A stretch of 32,554 nucleotides of DNA from Bradyrhizobium altum (GCF_020889705.1 NZ_JACMYP010000075.1:1-32554); one strand, 5' to 3'; counted from the first letter of the stretch, positions 6,936-15,811 are shown. Notes: a model not told the origin generated them from the sequence alone. Numbers and translations are program-made.

Positions 6936-7631
6936 TTATTCGCCCGCGCCGAACAGCGCCGCGAACCGCTTCTCGCCGTTTCGCGAGAAATTGACGACGC
7001 GGCTGCCCGGTGCAGCATCGCGCGCCGCCCATTTCAATTCGGTGAAGCGATCCATCATCGCGGCGCCCAGTGTGCCGGCGAGATGGTGGCGCCGCTCGCT
7101 CCAGTCGAGGCAGGCCTTGCACACCGGACGGCGCGGATGGGTCAGCGCATCGGCGTCGATCTGCAGCTCCTCGGCCATGAAGCGCTTGCCTTCGCCGGTG
7201 AGCTCGATCGCCTGCTTGCTCTGGCGGACCAGCTTCTGCCGCTTCATGCTGTCGAGCATCTGCACGCCGAGATCGCCGGCGAGATGGTCGTAGCAGATGC
7301 GGGCGCGGCGCAGCGCCGGATCCTTCGGCCCGGTGCGCACGCGCATATGGCCGGCGCGGGCGGCGATGCCCTGCAGGCCTTCGAGCACATCAGCGACGTC
7401 GGGGTCAGAGAGCCGGTAGTAGCGGTGGCGGCCTTGCTTCTCGGGCTCGATCAGGCCGCCGGCCTCGAGCTTGGCGAGATGCGAGCTCGCCGTCTGCGGC
7501 GTGATGCCGGCCTCCTGCGCCAGCTCGCTCGCGGTCAGCGCGCGACCGGTCATCAGCGCGGTCAGCATGTTGCAGCGTGCGGGATCGCCGACCAAAGCGG
7601 CGATCCGGGAGATGTCGGGTCCTGCTTTCAT
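6936..7631 (-). CDS. ArsR-family winged-helix regulator with long C-terminal domain
   Basis: A 231-residue protein. Residues 8-85 are an ArsR winged helix: ALVGDPARCNMLTALM, then ELAQEAGITPQTASSHLAKL as the recognition helix, and a wing ending GRHRYYRL. ArsR sensors are usually about 100 residues. Here an added C-terminal domain (about 105-231) has two related segments, H116-LAGDLGVQMLDSM and H183-LAGTLGAAMMDRF, and cysteines 113, 171 and 174 that could sense metal or redox state. It diverges from the NIPSNAP/ABM genes and likely represses them and itself. The ATG at 7631 has no clear ribosome-binding site, and a palindrome covers the bases just upstream. Confidence 0.88.
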   Translation of the reverse strand: MKAGPDISRIAALVGDPARCNMLTALMTGRALTASELAQEAGITPQTASSHLAKLEAGGLIEPEKQGRHRYYRLSDPDVADVLEGLQGIAARAGHMRVRTGPKDPALRRARICYDHLAGDLGVQMLDSMKRQKLVRQSKQAIELTGEGKRFMAEELQIDADALTHPRRPVCKACLDWSERRHHLAGTLGAAMMDRFTELKWAARDAAPGSRVVNFSRNGEKRFAALFGAGE

Positions 7632-7634
7632 AGT

Positions 7635-7656
7635 TCGATGATAGCCGAAGCATCGA
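7635..7656. promoter_or_regulatory. Inverted repeat, candidate ArsR operator
   Basis: TCGATG (7635-7640) and CATCGA (7651-7656) form a perfect six-base inverted repeat with a ten-base spacer. It begins four bases upstream of the regulator's ATG and is about 70 bases from the divergent gene at 7725. The position suits autorepression; the assignment is inferred. Confidence 0.35.
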
Positions 7657-7724
7657 GGTCGGGCAAGGCGGTAGTGTCCATCGTGCCCATCGCCCGCAAA
7701 GACGAAAACACCAGGAGCCCATCA

Positions 7725-8033
7725 ATGACCGTCACCGTCTTCATCCGCTACCAGCTCGATCCGTTCAAGCGCGCGATGTTCGAGGAGTATTCGCGGAACT
7801 GGCTTTCGATCATCCCGCGCTGCGGCGGCGATCTGCTCGGCTACTGGATGCCGCACGAGGGCACCAACAACATCGCCTTCGCGCTGATCTCGTTCGAAAG
7901 CCTCGCCGCCTACGAGGCCTATCGCGCGCGGCTGCGCCAGGACAGCGAGGGCATGGCGAACTTCAACTTCGCGGAACAAAACCGCTTCATCCTTGCCGAG
8001 GAACGGACATTTCTGCGTAAGGTCGAGCTATAG
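7725..8033 (+). CDS. NIPSNAP family protein
   Basis: A 102-residue protein with a ferredoxin-like alpha/beta fold typical of the dimeric alpha-beta barrel superfamily. It reads MTVTVFIRYQLDPFKRAMFE, then GGDLLGYWMPHEGTNN and FALISFESLAAYEAYRARLR, which match NIPSNAP proteins. Bacterial members have no settled activity. The ATG at 7725 follows CCAGGAGCCC. The next gene (8066), also of the dimeric alpha-beta barrel group, lies 32 bases downstream, so the two are likely one operon under the divergent ArsR-type regulator. Confidence 0.88.
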   Translation: MTVTVFIRYQLDPFKRAMFEEYSRNWLSIIPRCGGDLLGYWMPHEGTNNIAFALISFESLAAYEAYRARLRQDSEGMANFNFAEQNRFILAEERTFLRKVEL

Positions 8034-8065
8034 TCGTTCCACAACAACAATGCGCGGAGGCGTCC

Positions 8066-8419
8066 ATGATTGCCGTGATCTTCGAAGTCTGGCCGAAGGC
8101 CGAGCACCGGGAGCTCTATTTCGATCTGGCCGCCGAGTTGAAGCCGATCCTGCAGGAGATCGACGGCTTCATCTCGGTCGAACGGTTCGAGAGCCTCACC
8201 GAGAAAGGCAAGTTCGTGTCGCTGTCATTCTTCCGCGACGAGGCTGCGGTAGAAGCCTGGCGCAACACGGTCGAGCACCGCCGCATCCAGGCCAAGGGCC
8301 GCGCGCGGATCTTCGAGAATTATCGGCTGCGGGTCGCGAGCGTGATCAGGGATTACGGCCTGAACGAACGTGATCAGGCACCGAAGGACAGCCGCGCGGT
8401 GCACGAGCCGAAGCTCTAG
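8066..8419 (+). CDS. Antibiotic biosynthesis monooxygenase (ABM) domain protein
   Basis: A 117-residue ABM-fold protein. IAVIFEVWPKAEHRELYFDL begins the first strand and helix. IDGFISVERFESLTEKGKFVSLSFF and AVEAWRNTVEHRRIQ then follow the family pattern, with the conserved tryptophan and histidine of ABM enzymes. Family members are cofactor-free oxygenases or heme-degrading enzymes; which applies here is unclear. The start follows GCGGAGGCG. It is probably cotranscribed with the NIPSNAP gene upstream. Confidence 0.88.
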   Translation: MIAVIFEVWPKAEHRELYFDLAAELKPILQEIDGFISVERFESLTEKGKFVSLSFFRDEAAVEAWRNTVEHRRIQAKGRARIFENYRLRVASVIRDYGLNERDQAPKDSRAVHEPKL

Positions 8420-8475
8420 CGCGCGCAGATGCGCGTGCCTATCTCTGCGCGGCCAATGACTCTAGGGAGCGACCA

Positions 8476-9294
8476 ATGCCACTGCCAACTGCTGACAAAC
8501 GAGCCGCCTTCAAGAAGTTGCACGACAGCGGATGCTTCATCATTCCGAACCCGTTCGATGTCGGCAGCGCCCGCGCCTTGCAACATCTCGGCTTCAAGGC
8601 GCTGGCCTCGACCAGCGCGGGCTTTGCCTGGACCATCGCAAAGGCCGACAACCGCGTCACCGTCGACGACGTCTGCGATCATCTGACCGCGGTCTGCGCG
8701 GCGGTCGATGTTCCCGTCAACGCCGATTTCGAGGGCGGCTTCGCGGTCGAGCCGGACAAGGTTGCGGTCAATGTCGCGCGCGGCGTCAAGACCGGTGTCG
8801 CGGGGCTCTCGATCGAGGACTCCACCGGTGATGCCGCCAACCCGCTGTTCGAGCACAAGCTCGCGGTCGAGCGCATCAGGGCGGCGCGCAAGGCCATCGA
8901 TGCCGACCACAGCGGTGTGCTGCTCACCGGCCGCTGCGAGGCGTTCCTGTGGGGTAAGAAGGACCTCAATCTGGTGATCGAGCGGCTGCAGGCCTATTCG
9001 GAGGCCGGGGCGGATGTGTTGTATTCGCCGGGCATCTCGACCAAAGAGGAAATCTCCGCGGTCGTGAAGGCGGTGGCGCCGAAGCCGGTCAATCTTTTGA
9101 TCGGCGGCGCGTCAGACCTGACGCTGCAAGCGGTCGCCGACCTCGGCGTGCGCCGGATCAGCGTCGGCGGGGCGCTGGCGCGGATGGCCTGGACCGGCGT
9201 CATGAAGGCGGCCAAGGAAATGGCGGAGAAGGGCACCTTCACCGAATTCGCCAACGGCTATCCCGGCGGCGAGCTCAACAAGATGTTCAAGTAG
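8476..9294 (+). CDS. Isocitrate lyase/phosphoenolpyruvate mutase family protein
   Basis: A 272-residue TIM-barrel protein of the ICL/PEP-mutase superfamily, which makes or breaks C-C or C-P bonds of 2-oxo or carboxy acids with Mg2+. Visible marks are NPFDVGSARALQHLGFKALA near the start, PVNADFEGGF (metal-binding strand, about residue 77), GLSIEDSTG (about 113) and LTGRCEAFLWG (about 154). The KKCGH cysteine loop of true isocitrate lyase is absent, so it is more likely a PEP-mutase/oxaloacetate-hydrolase-like member with an unknown substrate. GGGAGCG precedes the ATG, and 56 bases separate it from the ABM gene. A strong hairpin follows. Confidence 0.9.
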   Translation: MPLPTADKRAAFKKLHDSGCFIIPNPFDVGSARALQHLGFKALASTSAGFAWTIAKADNRVTVDDVCDHLTAVCAAVDVPVNADFEGGFAVEPDKVAVNVARGVKTGVAGLSIEDSTGDAANPLFEHKLAVERIRAARKAIDADHSGVLLTGRCEAFLWGKKDLNLVIERLQAYSEAGADVLYSPGISTKEEISAVVKAVAPKPVNLLIGGASDLTLQAVADLGVRRISVGGALARMAWTGVMKAAKEMAEKGTFTEFANGYPGGELNKMFK

Positions 9295-9310
9295 ACTTCG
9301 CGCGCAAAAA

Positions 9311-9339
9311 GAGCGGCGGGCCGCCTGGGCCCGCCGCTC
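9311..9339. terminator. Hairpin terminator between convergent genes
   Basis: gagcggcgggc (9311-9321) and gcccgccgctc (9329-9339) pair perfectly. The run of A on the left would be a U-tract for the minus-strand gene ending at 9364; the plus side lacks a T-run. Confidence 0.7.
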
Positions 9340-9363
9340 GCGCTTGGTCAGATTCGTCCCTCG

Positions 9364-9792
9364 TTACTTCGCATTCTCGGCCGGCGGGGCCGCCGGCTTG
9401 TTCATGTCTGACTTGTTCATGTCAGACGGCGGGGTCGACGGATTGGCCGGCGCCGCACCCGTGGTCACACCGGGCTGGCTGTTCGGCTTCGGCGTCACGT
9501 CGCGCATGCCCGGGGGCGCACCGGCCGGATTGGCCGGCTGGGTCTGCGCAGTCTGTGTCGGCGGCGTCGTGCCTGCCTCGTGCACCGACGTATTGTTCAA
9601 CCCGTAGAACAGCGCGCCGAGCACCACGGCCACCGCGACTGCGAACATCGCGATCTTGGTGGTGCTGGCCGGTCCCTCCTGCAGTTCCGGATCCGGCTGC
9701 AGCTCGTTGTCCAGGCTGTTGAAGCGCGCCTGACGGCGGATTTCGTCTTCGGTCAGGTTGGCGCGATACGGATCGTCAGGTTGGTAAGCCAT
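9364..9792 (-). CDS. Single-pass membrane protein with proline-rich periplasmic tail, unknown function
   Basis: A 142-residue protein. Residues 1-45 are polar and acidic (YRANLTEDEIRRQARFNSLD). A single transmembrane helix spans about 47-65 (IAMFAVAVAVVLGALFYGL). The remaining 75 residues are Pro/Thr/Ala/Asn-rich and disordered-looking, ending PAAPPAENAK. By the positive-inside rule the tail should be periplasmic. A 15-base tandem duplication produces SDMNK twice. I do not assign it to a characterised family; similar proteins occur in Bradyrhizobium. GAGGAACTTTGC lies before the ATG. Confidence 0.75.
   Translation of the reverse strand: MAYQPDDPYRANLTEDEIRRQARFNSLDNELQPDPELQEGPASTTKIAMFAVAVAVVLGALFYGLNNTSVHEAGTTPPTQTAQTQPANPAGAPPGMRDVTPKPNSQPGVTTGAAPANPSTPPSDMNKSDMNKPAAPPAENAK
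9397..9426. repeat. 15-bp tandem duplication in proline-rich tail
   Basis: cttgttcatgtctga is followed directly by cttgttcatgtcaga, two copies with one mismatch. They encode a repeated SDMNK on the minus strand. Confidence 0.85.
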
Positions 9793-9936
9793 TGCAAAGT
9801 TCCTCCGTTTGCACCTCTAAGCTAAACGCCGGGGACAATGGCTGGCGCGTAAGGATGTTCCGCGCCAATGTTGCAACCTGTTCATGCAGGAACCGTCGAT
9901 TCCTTGGGTTCCGACCTGTTCCATGAGGCCTTTTCA

Positions 9937-10578
9937 ATGTGGACCATGCCGCCCACCGATTCGGTGCTGCACGTGCTCTCCTTTATCGCGGTTGCCGCGC
10001 AGTCGATGACGGCGGCGCTGGCGGCCGGCCGGCGCAGCATGGATTGGGCCGGCGTCTGCATGCTGGGCGCGATCACCGCGCTCGGCGGCGGCACCATCCG
10101 CGACGTGCTGCTCGGGCATTATCCGCTGCTCTGGGTCAAGCACCCGATCTACCTTGCGGTCGCGGCGGCCGGCGCCTTCGCCACCATCCTGCTGGCGCGG
10201 CTGGTGCATCGGCTGAACATCGCATTCCTGTTGCTCGATGCGATCGGGCTTGTGGTGTTCACGATGGCCGGCTGCGACGTGGCCTGGCAGGTCGACGCCT
10301 CGCTGCCGATCGTGATCGTCGCCGGCATGATCACCGGCTGCGCCGGCGGCGTGCTGCGCGACATCCTCTGCAACGAGGTGCCGCTGTTGTTTCGCAGCGA
10401 GCTCTACGCCAGCGTCTCCGTGGTGACGGGGCTGTTCTATGCGATCGGCGTCGGCCTGCACTTAAACGACCAGCTCTGGACCGTGCTGACCTTCGCGGTC
10501 GGCCTGACGTTCCGGATGCTCGCGATCCGCTACAGATGGGAGATGCCGAAATTCGTGTTCAACGGCGAGGAGCGGTGA
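9937..10578 (+). CDS. Trimeric intracellular cation (TRIC) channel family protein (UPF0126)
   Basis: About 213 residues forming seven hydrophobic helices as two inverted halves. Each half carries the family's glycine-rich motif: ALGGGTIRDVLLGHYPLLWV in the first and GCAGGVLRDILCNEVPLLF in the second. Bacterial TRIC homologues form homotrimeric K+-permeable channels in the inner membrane. The ATG at 9937 gives the family's usual length; an in-frame ATG at 9868 would add 23 polar residues. The gene ends four bases before the stop codon of the convergent cytochrome gene. Confidence 0.88.
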   Translation: MWTMPPTDSVLHVLSFIAVAAQSMTAALAAGRRSMDWAGVCMLGAITALGGGTIRDVLLGHYPLLWVKHPIYLAVAAAGAFATILLARLVHRLNIAFLLLDAIGLVVFTMAGCDVAWQVDASLPIVIVAGMITGCAGGVLRDILCNEVPLLFRSELYASVSVVTGLFYAIGVGLHLNDQLWTVLTFAVGLTFRMLAIRYRWEMPKFVFNGEER

Positions 10579-10581
10579 GGG

Positions 10582-11808
10582 CTATTTCGGCGCGCGCGCC
10601 TTCGCGACCTCAACGGCGGTCACGGCCGGCGCCGCATTGCCCCAGGAATTGCGGATGTAGGTCGCAACGTCGGCGACTTCCTGGTCGGTCAGTTTGGGAT
10701 AGGCCGGCATCGAGCCTGCGTTGGGCGCCCTCGGTGTGGTCACGGTCTGCGCGCCGTCGAGGATGATGCGCAGCGTGCTCGCCGGATTGGCCGATTGCAG
10801 ATTGGCGTTGCCGGGCAGCGGCGGATAGATCCGTGGGCTACCCGAGCCGTCGAGTTCATGGCAGGCGACGCAGGCGCCGCGATAGATGCGTTCGCCGTCG
10901 CTCATCTGCGCCGGCGCGGGCGGGGCGACCTGCGGCTCCGACGCGCCGGCCGGCAGGCTCTTCAGATAGACCGCTATCGCGCGCACATCTGCGTCGCTCA
11001 TCTTCGAGGTCGAGTTGACCACCACCTCGGACATCAATGGGCCGGCATGGCTGTGCCCATTGCGGCCGCTCTGCAGATATTCGGCGATGTCGCTGGCGCT
11101 CCATGATTTCAGCCCGCTGCGTTCTGCGCCATCGAGCCTGGGTGCGAACATGCCCTGCACCATGCTGCCGCCGAACGCCTGGTCGCGCTTGCCGGCGCCG
11201 AAGGCATTCTTCGGCGTATGGCAGGCGCCGCAATGGGCGAGGGCCTCGACGAGGTAGCGGCCGCGATTCCATTCCGCGGTCTTGCTCTGGTCCGGCTGGA
11301 TGATGCCCGGCGTGAAAAACAGGGCCTTCCAGGCGCGCATCAGCCCGCGGTAGTTCAACGGCCAGCGCAACTCCGGCGGCGGTGCCTTGTTGCTGACCGG
11401 CGCCAGCGTCGCGAGATAGGCGCGGATCGCCAGGATGTCGTCGCGGATCAGCTTGGTGAAATACGGGTAGGGGAAGGCGGGGTAATAATGCGCCCCGCTT
11501 GGCGAGACGCCCATCCGCAGCGCGCGCAGACAATCGCCATCGCTCCAGCCGCCGATGCCGGTATCGCTGTCGGGCGTCAGGTTCGGCGAGAACACCGCAC
11601 CGAACGGGGTGTCGATCTCCTTGCCCCCGGCGAAGGGCTTTGCCGGGTCGGCCGTGTGGCAGCTCGCGCAGTCACCGGCGATCGCGAGCGCCTTGCCGCG
11701 GGCGACCATGTCGTCGGTTGGCGCAGCGGTGCATTCGCGGGCCGCGAACGCACTGCACAACAGCACACTGGCCAGAATCGCACAGGTCGTCCGACGTCGT
11801 CGCCGCAT
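10582..11808 (-). CDS. Triheme cytochrome c (alcohol/gluconate dehydrogenase cytochrome-subunit type)
   Basis: A 408-residue protein. A basic start followed by CAILASVLLCSAFAA forms a Sec signal peptide. The mature protein has three heme c sites: C47-A-S-C50-H, C193-G-A-C196-H and C313-V-A-C316-H. Family hallmarks around them are GGKEIDTPFGAVFSPNLTPD, PYPYFTKLIRDDILAIRAYL and MPAYPKLTDQEVADVATYIR. Such proteins carry electrons from periplasmic flavin or PQQ dehydrogenases to quinone or terminal oxidase. No dehydrogenase subunit is adjacent, so it is an orphan here. The ATG at 11808 follows GAAGGGTGA and opens the signal peptide; an upstream in-frame ATG at 11973 would add 55 non-secretory residues. 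Confidence 0.92.
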   Translation of the reverse strand: MRRRRRTTCAILASVLLCSAFAARECTAAPTDDMVARGKALAIAGDCASCHTADPAKPFAGGKEIDTPFGAVFSPNLTPDSDTGIGGWSDGDCLRALRMGVSPSGAHYYPAFPYPYFTKLIRDDILAIRAYLATLAPVSNKAPPPELRWPLNYRGLMRAWKALFFTPGIIQPDQSKTAEWNRGRYLVEALAHCGACHTPKNAFGAGKRDQAFGGSMVQGMFAPRLDGAERSGLKSWSASDIAEYLQSGRNGHSHAGPLMSEVVVNSTSKMSDADVRAIAVYLKSLPAGASEPQVAPPAPAQMSDGERIYRGACVACHELDGSGSPRIYPPLPGNANLQSANPASTLRIILDGAQTVTTPRAPNAGSMPAYPKLTDQEVADVATYIRNSWGNAAPAVTAVEVAKARAPK

Positions 11809-12042
11809 CCATTCACCCTTCCGTCCACACGACGCGTTACGCCGTTTCGCCGCGGGCCTGTCCTGCGACAGAAACCGAAACGGCGCTCCGATATTCCCGG
11901 CACTAAGTTGCGATTTTTGGGCGACGGGCTTGGTCGCCCAGAATTGTGCTGCGCGGGCCAGAAAATCCGACATAGACTGGTTCTAACAAGTTCGGATGAC
12001 TAGCTAAAAAGCAGGCGTCGCGACCAGCGCAAAGAGGGCTAA

Positions 12043-15000
12043 ATGGGAATCAACCAAGGGCCTATCAGCCTCGACCAGAAATACACCCAGGGCACCGGTC
12101 ACGTCTTCATGACCGGCATCCAGGCGCTGGTCCGCCTGCCCATGGCGCAGATCAGACGCGACCGCGCCGCAGGCCTCAACACGGCAGGCTTCATCTCCGG
12201 CTATCGCGGTTCCCCCCTCGGCGGTTACGACCAGCAGCTGTTCGCCGCCCGCAAGCATCTCGAGCAGTACAACATCAAATTCCAGCCCGGCGTGAACGAG
12301 GACCTCGCGGCGACCGCGATCTGGGGCTCGCAGCAGCTCGCCCTGTCGCCCGGCGCCAAATATGATGGCGCGGTCGGCATCTGGTACGGCAAGGGCCCCG
12401 GCGTCGACCGCTGCGGCGACGTCTTCCGCCACGGCAATGCGGCGGGCTCCGCCAAGCATGGCGGCGTGCTCTGCCTGGCCGGCGACGATCACGGCGCAAA
12501 GTCCTCCACCGTCCCGCATCAGTCCGACCACGCCTTCATCTCCGCGCTGATGCCCTATCTCTATCCCTCCAGCATCCATGAAATGATCGAGATGGGTCTG
12601 CTGGGTATCGCGATGTCGCGCTACTCCGGCTGCTGGGTCGGCATGAAGGTGATCACCGAGACGGTCGAGACCACGGCCGAGATCGACCTCACCGACGAGA
12701 TGACGCCGTTCATCATCCCGGCCGATTTTGAATTGCCGCCGGGCGGCCTCAACATCCGCTGGCCCGACGACCGTTTCGAGCAGGACCGCAGGCTGCAGGA
12801 TTACAAGGGCTTTGCCGCGATCGCCTTTGCCCGCGCCAACAAGGTCAACCGCATCACCATGGATTCGCCGAACGCGCGCTACGGCATCATGGCCTCGGGC
12901 AAGAGCTACGAGGACATCCGCCAGGCCCTGCGCGAACTCGGCATCACGCCCGAGATCGCCGCCAAGATCGGCATTCGCCTCTACAAGATCGGCATGCCCT
13001 GGCCGCTGGAGCCGGAAGGCGTACGCAACTTCGCTGTCGGTCTTGAGGAAATCTTCATCGTCGAGGAACGCCGCGAGATCGTCGAGAACCAGGTCAAGCA
13101 GGAGCTGTTCAACTGGCGCGACGACGTGCGCCCGCGCATCGTCGGCAAGATGGACGATCACGACAAGCGCTTCCTGACCTTTGCCGCCGAGCTCAGCGTG
13201 GCTTCGCTTGCGAGCTCGCTCACCGAACGGCTGCTTCGACTTAATCTCAATCCTGAAATCGCCGTGATGCTGCGCGCCAAGGCCGACTGGTTCAACGGCC
13301 GCCAGTCGTCGCAGATGCAGGCGACGGCACCCGTCAGCCGCACCCCGTACTTCTGCTCGGGCTGCCCGCACAACACCTCGACCAAGGTGCCGGAAGGCAG
13401 CCGCGCGCTCGGCGGCATCGGCTGCCACTTCATGGCGCTGTGGATGAACCGCTCGACCGAGACCTTTACCCACATGGGCGGCGAGGGCGTGCCGTGGGTT
13501 GGCATCGCGCCGTTCACCAACGAGAACCACATCTTCGCCAATCTCGGCGACGGGACTTACTTCCACTCCGGCATTCTCGCAATCCGCCAGTCGATCGCCT
13601 CCAAGGCCAACATCACCTACAAGATCCTCTACAACGACGCCGTCGCCATGACCGGCGGCCAGCACCACGACGGCGATCTGTCGCCGCAGAAGATCACCTT
13701 CCAGCTCCACGCCGAAGGCATCCGCGAGATCTACCTGGTCTCGGAAAATCCGGGTTCTTATCCGGCTGATACCATCGCGCCGGGCGTCAAGCTGTTCCAC
13801 CGCGACGAGCTCGAGAACGTCCAGAAGATGTGCCGCGACACCAAGGGCACGTCAGCGATCGTGTTCGTGCAGACCTGCGCCGCGGAAAAGCGCCGTCGCC
13901 GCAAGCGCGGTCTGATGGAGGATCCGGCGCGCCGCGTGCTGATTAATCCGGCCGTCTGCGAAGGCTGCGGCGACTGCTCGGTGCAGTCGAACTGCATCTC
14001 GGTCGAGCCGCTGGAGACTGAGCTCGGGCGCAAGCGCACCATCAACCAGTCGACCTGCAACAAGGACTATTCCTGCGTGAAGGGCTTTTGCCCGTCCTTC
14101 GTCACGGTCGATGGTGGCACCCTCAAGCGTCGCGCGCCGACCGAGCTTGGCGATATCGGCGTCTTGCCGGAGCCGGCCTCGAAGCCCGCGCTCGACCGGC
14201 CCTACAACATCGCGGTCGGCGGCGTCGGCGGCACCGGCGTGCTGACGATCGGCGCGCTGCTCGGCATGGCGGCGCATATCGAGGGCAAGGCCTCGATGAT
14301 CCTCGACATGTCCGGCCTTGCGCAGAAGGGCGGCGCGGTACTGAGCCATGTCCGGCTCTCCGAGCACACCGCTGATGTGACCTGTTCGCGTATCGTGACC
14401 GGCACGGCCGATCTCGTCCTCGCCGCCGACGAGGTCGTGGCGGTGTCGAAGGACACCATCTCGCTGTGCGAGGCGAGCCGCTCCGTCGGCATCATCAACA
14501 GCCACATCATCCCGACCGCAGATTTCATCCTCAACCGCGACTTCAACTTCCAGAGCCGCAAGGTCAACAGCGTGCTGGAGACCGAGCTGCGCAAGGACTC
14601 GGCCTTCTTCGACTTCACCAAGCCGGCCGAAGCGCTGCTCGGCGACAGCATCGCCACCAACATCATGATGATGGGCTATGCCTATCAGCGCGGGTTGCTG
14701 CCGCTGTCGGCAGAATCGATCCTGCAGGCGATCGAGGTCAACGGCGTCTCGATCAAGATGAATACGCAGGCGTTCCAGCTCGGGCGCCTGGCCGCGGCCG
14801 ATCCGGCGCGCCTCGCCGCGATGATGAAGGGGCAGGATGACGACGTCGCGCCGGCAAGGTCGCTGGATGCGATGTCGCTCGACGAGATCATCACCCACCG
14901 CATGGCGCTTCTGACCGGCTACCAGAGCGCGCGTTTGGCAAAACGCTACCGCAAGCTGGTCGATCAGGTCCGCGACACCGCCACCAAGGGCGGCTATGGC

Positions 15001-15537
15001 GAGGCGCTGCCGCGCGCGGTCGCGATCAACTACGCCAAGCTGCTCGCCTACAAGGACGAGTATGAGGTGGCGCGGCTGTTCACCGACGGCTGCTTCGAGA
15101 AGCAGCTGCGCGACCAGTTCGAGGGCGACTTCAAGTTCAACTTCAATCTCGCTCCGCCGATCCTCGGCGGCGGGCTCGATGCGCAGGGCCGTCCGAAGAA
15201 GCGCGCCTTCGGGCCGTGGATGATGTCGGCCTTCAAGGTGATGGCGCGATTCCGCTTCCTGCGCGGCACACCGCTCGACATCTTCGGCTACAACGCCGAC
15301 CGCAAGCTCGAGCGCGATCTGATCGCGGGCTACGAGAAGGATGTCGCGACGGTGCTGACCCTGCTGTCGCCGCTCAATCACGACATCGCGGTCGAACTGC
15401 TGTCGCTGCCCGACCGCATCCGCGGCTACGGCCCGGTGAAGGACAAGGCGATCAAGGAGGCCAAGGTTCGCTACGCGCAACTCGCCGCCGATCTCGCCAA
15501 CCCGCCGCCCGCGCCGCGGCAGATGGCGGCGGAGTAG
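12043..15537 (+). CDS. Fused indolepyruvate:ferredoxin oxidoreductase
   Basis: A 1164-residue single-chain 2-oxoacid:ferredoxin oxidoreductase. It oxidatively decarboxylates aryl or branched 2-oxoacids to acyl-CoA with thiamine diphosphate and passes electrons to ferredoxin. The domain order is: alpha-type PYR region at residues 1-440 (TAGFISGYRGSPLGGYD near 50); the TPP-binding domain with GDGTYFHSG (about 502) and NDAVAMTGGQHHDG (about 527); a cysteine cluster CEGCGDC with SNC and further cysteines (about 638-690) for an iron-sulfur centre; and the gamma domain from VGGVGGTGVLTIGALLG (about 723) to the C-terminus. Archaeal enzymes use separate IorA and IorB chains; the fusion is usual in proteobacteria. 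AAGAGGG precedes the ATG. It heads the plus-strand CoA-metabolism group and ends in tandem TAG codons. Confidence 0.95.
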   Translation: MGINQGPISLDQKYTQGTGHVFMTGIQALVRLPMAQIRRDRAAGLNTAGFISGYRGSPLGGYDQQLFAARKHLEQYNIKFQPGVNEDLAATAIWGSQQLALSPGAKYDGAVGIWYGKGPGVDRCGDVFRHGNAAGSAKHGGVLCLAGDDHGAKSSTVPHQSDHAFISALMPYLYPSSIHEMIEMGLLGIAMSRYSGCWVGMKVITETVETTAEIDLTDEMTPFIIPADFELPPGGLNIRWPDDRFEQDRRLQDYKGFAAIAFARANKVNRITMDSPNARYGIMASGKSYEDIRQALRELGITPEIAAKIGIRLYKIGMPWPLEPEGVRNFAVGLEEIFIVEERREIVENQVKQELFNWRDDVRPRIVGKMDDHDKRFLTFAAELSVASLASSLTERLLRLNLNPEIAVMLRAKADWFNGRQSSQMQATAPVSRTPYFCSGCPHNTSTKVPEGSRALGGIGCHFMALWMNRSTETFTHMGGEGVPWVGIAPFTNENHIFANLGDGTYFHSGILAIRQSIASKANITYKILYNDAVAMTGGQHHDGDLSPQKITFQLHAEGIREIYLVSENPGSYPADTIAPGVKLFHRDELENVQKMCRDTKGTSAIVFVQTCAAEKRRRRKRGLMEDPARRVLINPAVCEGCGDCSVQSNCISVEPLETELGRKRTINQSTCNKDYSCVKGFCPSFVTVDGGTLKRRAPTELGDIGVLPEPASKPALDRPYNIAVGGVGGTGVLTIGALLGMAAHIEGKASMILDMSGLAQKGGAVLSHVRLSEHTADVTCSRIVTGTADLVLAADEVVAVSKDTISLCEASRSVGIINSHIIPTADFILNRDFNFQSRKVNSVLETELRKDSAFFDFTKPAEALLGDSIATNIMMMGYAYQRGLLPLSAESILQAIEVNGVSIKMNTQAFQLGRLAAADPARLAAMMKGQDDDVAPARSLDAMSLDEIITHRMALLTGYQSARLAKRYRKLVDQVRDTATKGGYGEALPRAVAINYAKLLAYKDEYEVARLFTDGCFEKQLRDQFEGDFKFNFNLAPPILGGGLDAQGRPKKRAFGPWMMSAFKVMARFRFLRGTPLDIFGYNADRKLERDLIAGYEKDVATVLTLLSPLNHDIAVELLSLPDRIRGYGPVKDKAIKEAKVRYAQLAADLANPPPAPRQMAAE

Positions 15538-15553
15538 TAGCCACATATTCAGT

Positions 15554-15684
15554 GTCGTCCCGGGCAAGCGAAGCGCGACCCGGGACCCATAACCACCGCA
15601 TTTCATTTTGTGCGATGCTGGGGCCACAGCCTTATCTCGCAACGCAGCCCTGTGGTTATGGGTCCCGGCCTTCGCCGGGACGAC
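15554..15684. repeat. Dispersed palindrome, 'gtcgtcccggg' type
   Basis: gtcgtcccgg at the left pairs with ccgggacgac at the right, and inner gggacccataaccac pairs with gtggttatgggtccc. The whole 131 bases fold as one long hairpin between the oxidoreductase and thiolase genes. Confidence 0.85.
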
Positions 15685-15811
15685 ATCCGTTTTGGGGCGC
15701 GCATATTGTGCGCTCGTCGCAGTCTCGCCTGACGGAATATTTCCGCGCTTGCCAAGGTCGCGCCGTCGGTTCAGAAAAACGCTGGAGCGAGAAACGCCAG
15801 CGGAGAGCGAT

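Noticed and set aside
6861..8033. Extending the NIPSNAP gene upstream to 6861
   Set aside because: The extension lies antisense to the ArsR-type regulator. The ATG at 7725 has its own ribosome-binding site and the family length.
12004..13800. A 598-codon minus-strand frame opposite the indolepyruvate oxidoreductase
   Set aside because: It is antisense to a fully recognised protein and rich in Asp/Ala/Val/Arg as expected from mirrored GC-rich codons, with no domain signature.
15608..15811. Extending the thiolase-like protein upstream by 68 residues
   Set aside because: This reads through the palindrome at 15554-15684; the TTG at 15812 follows GGAGAG and begins the thiolase fold.
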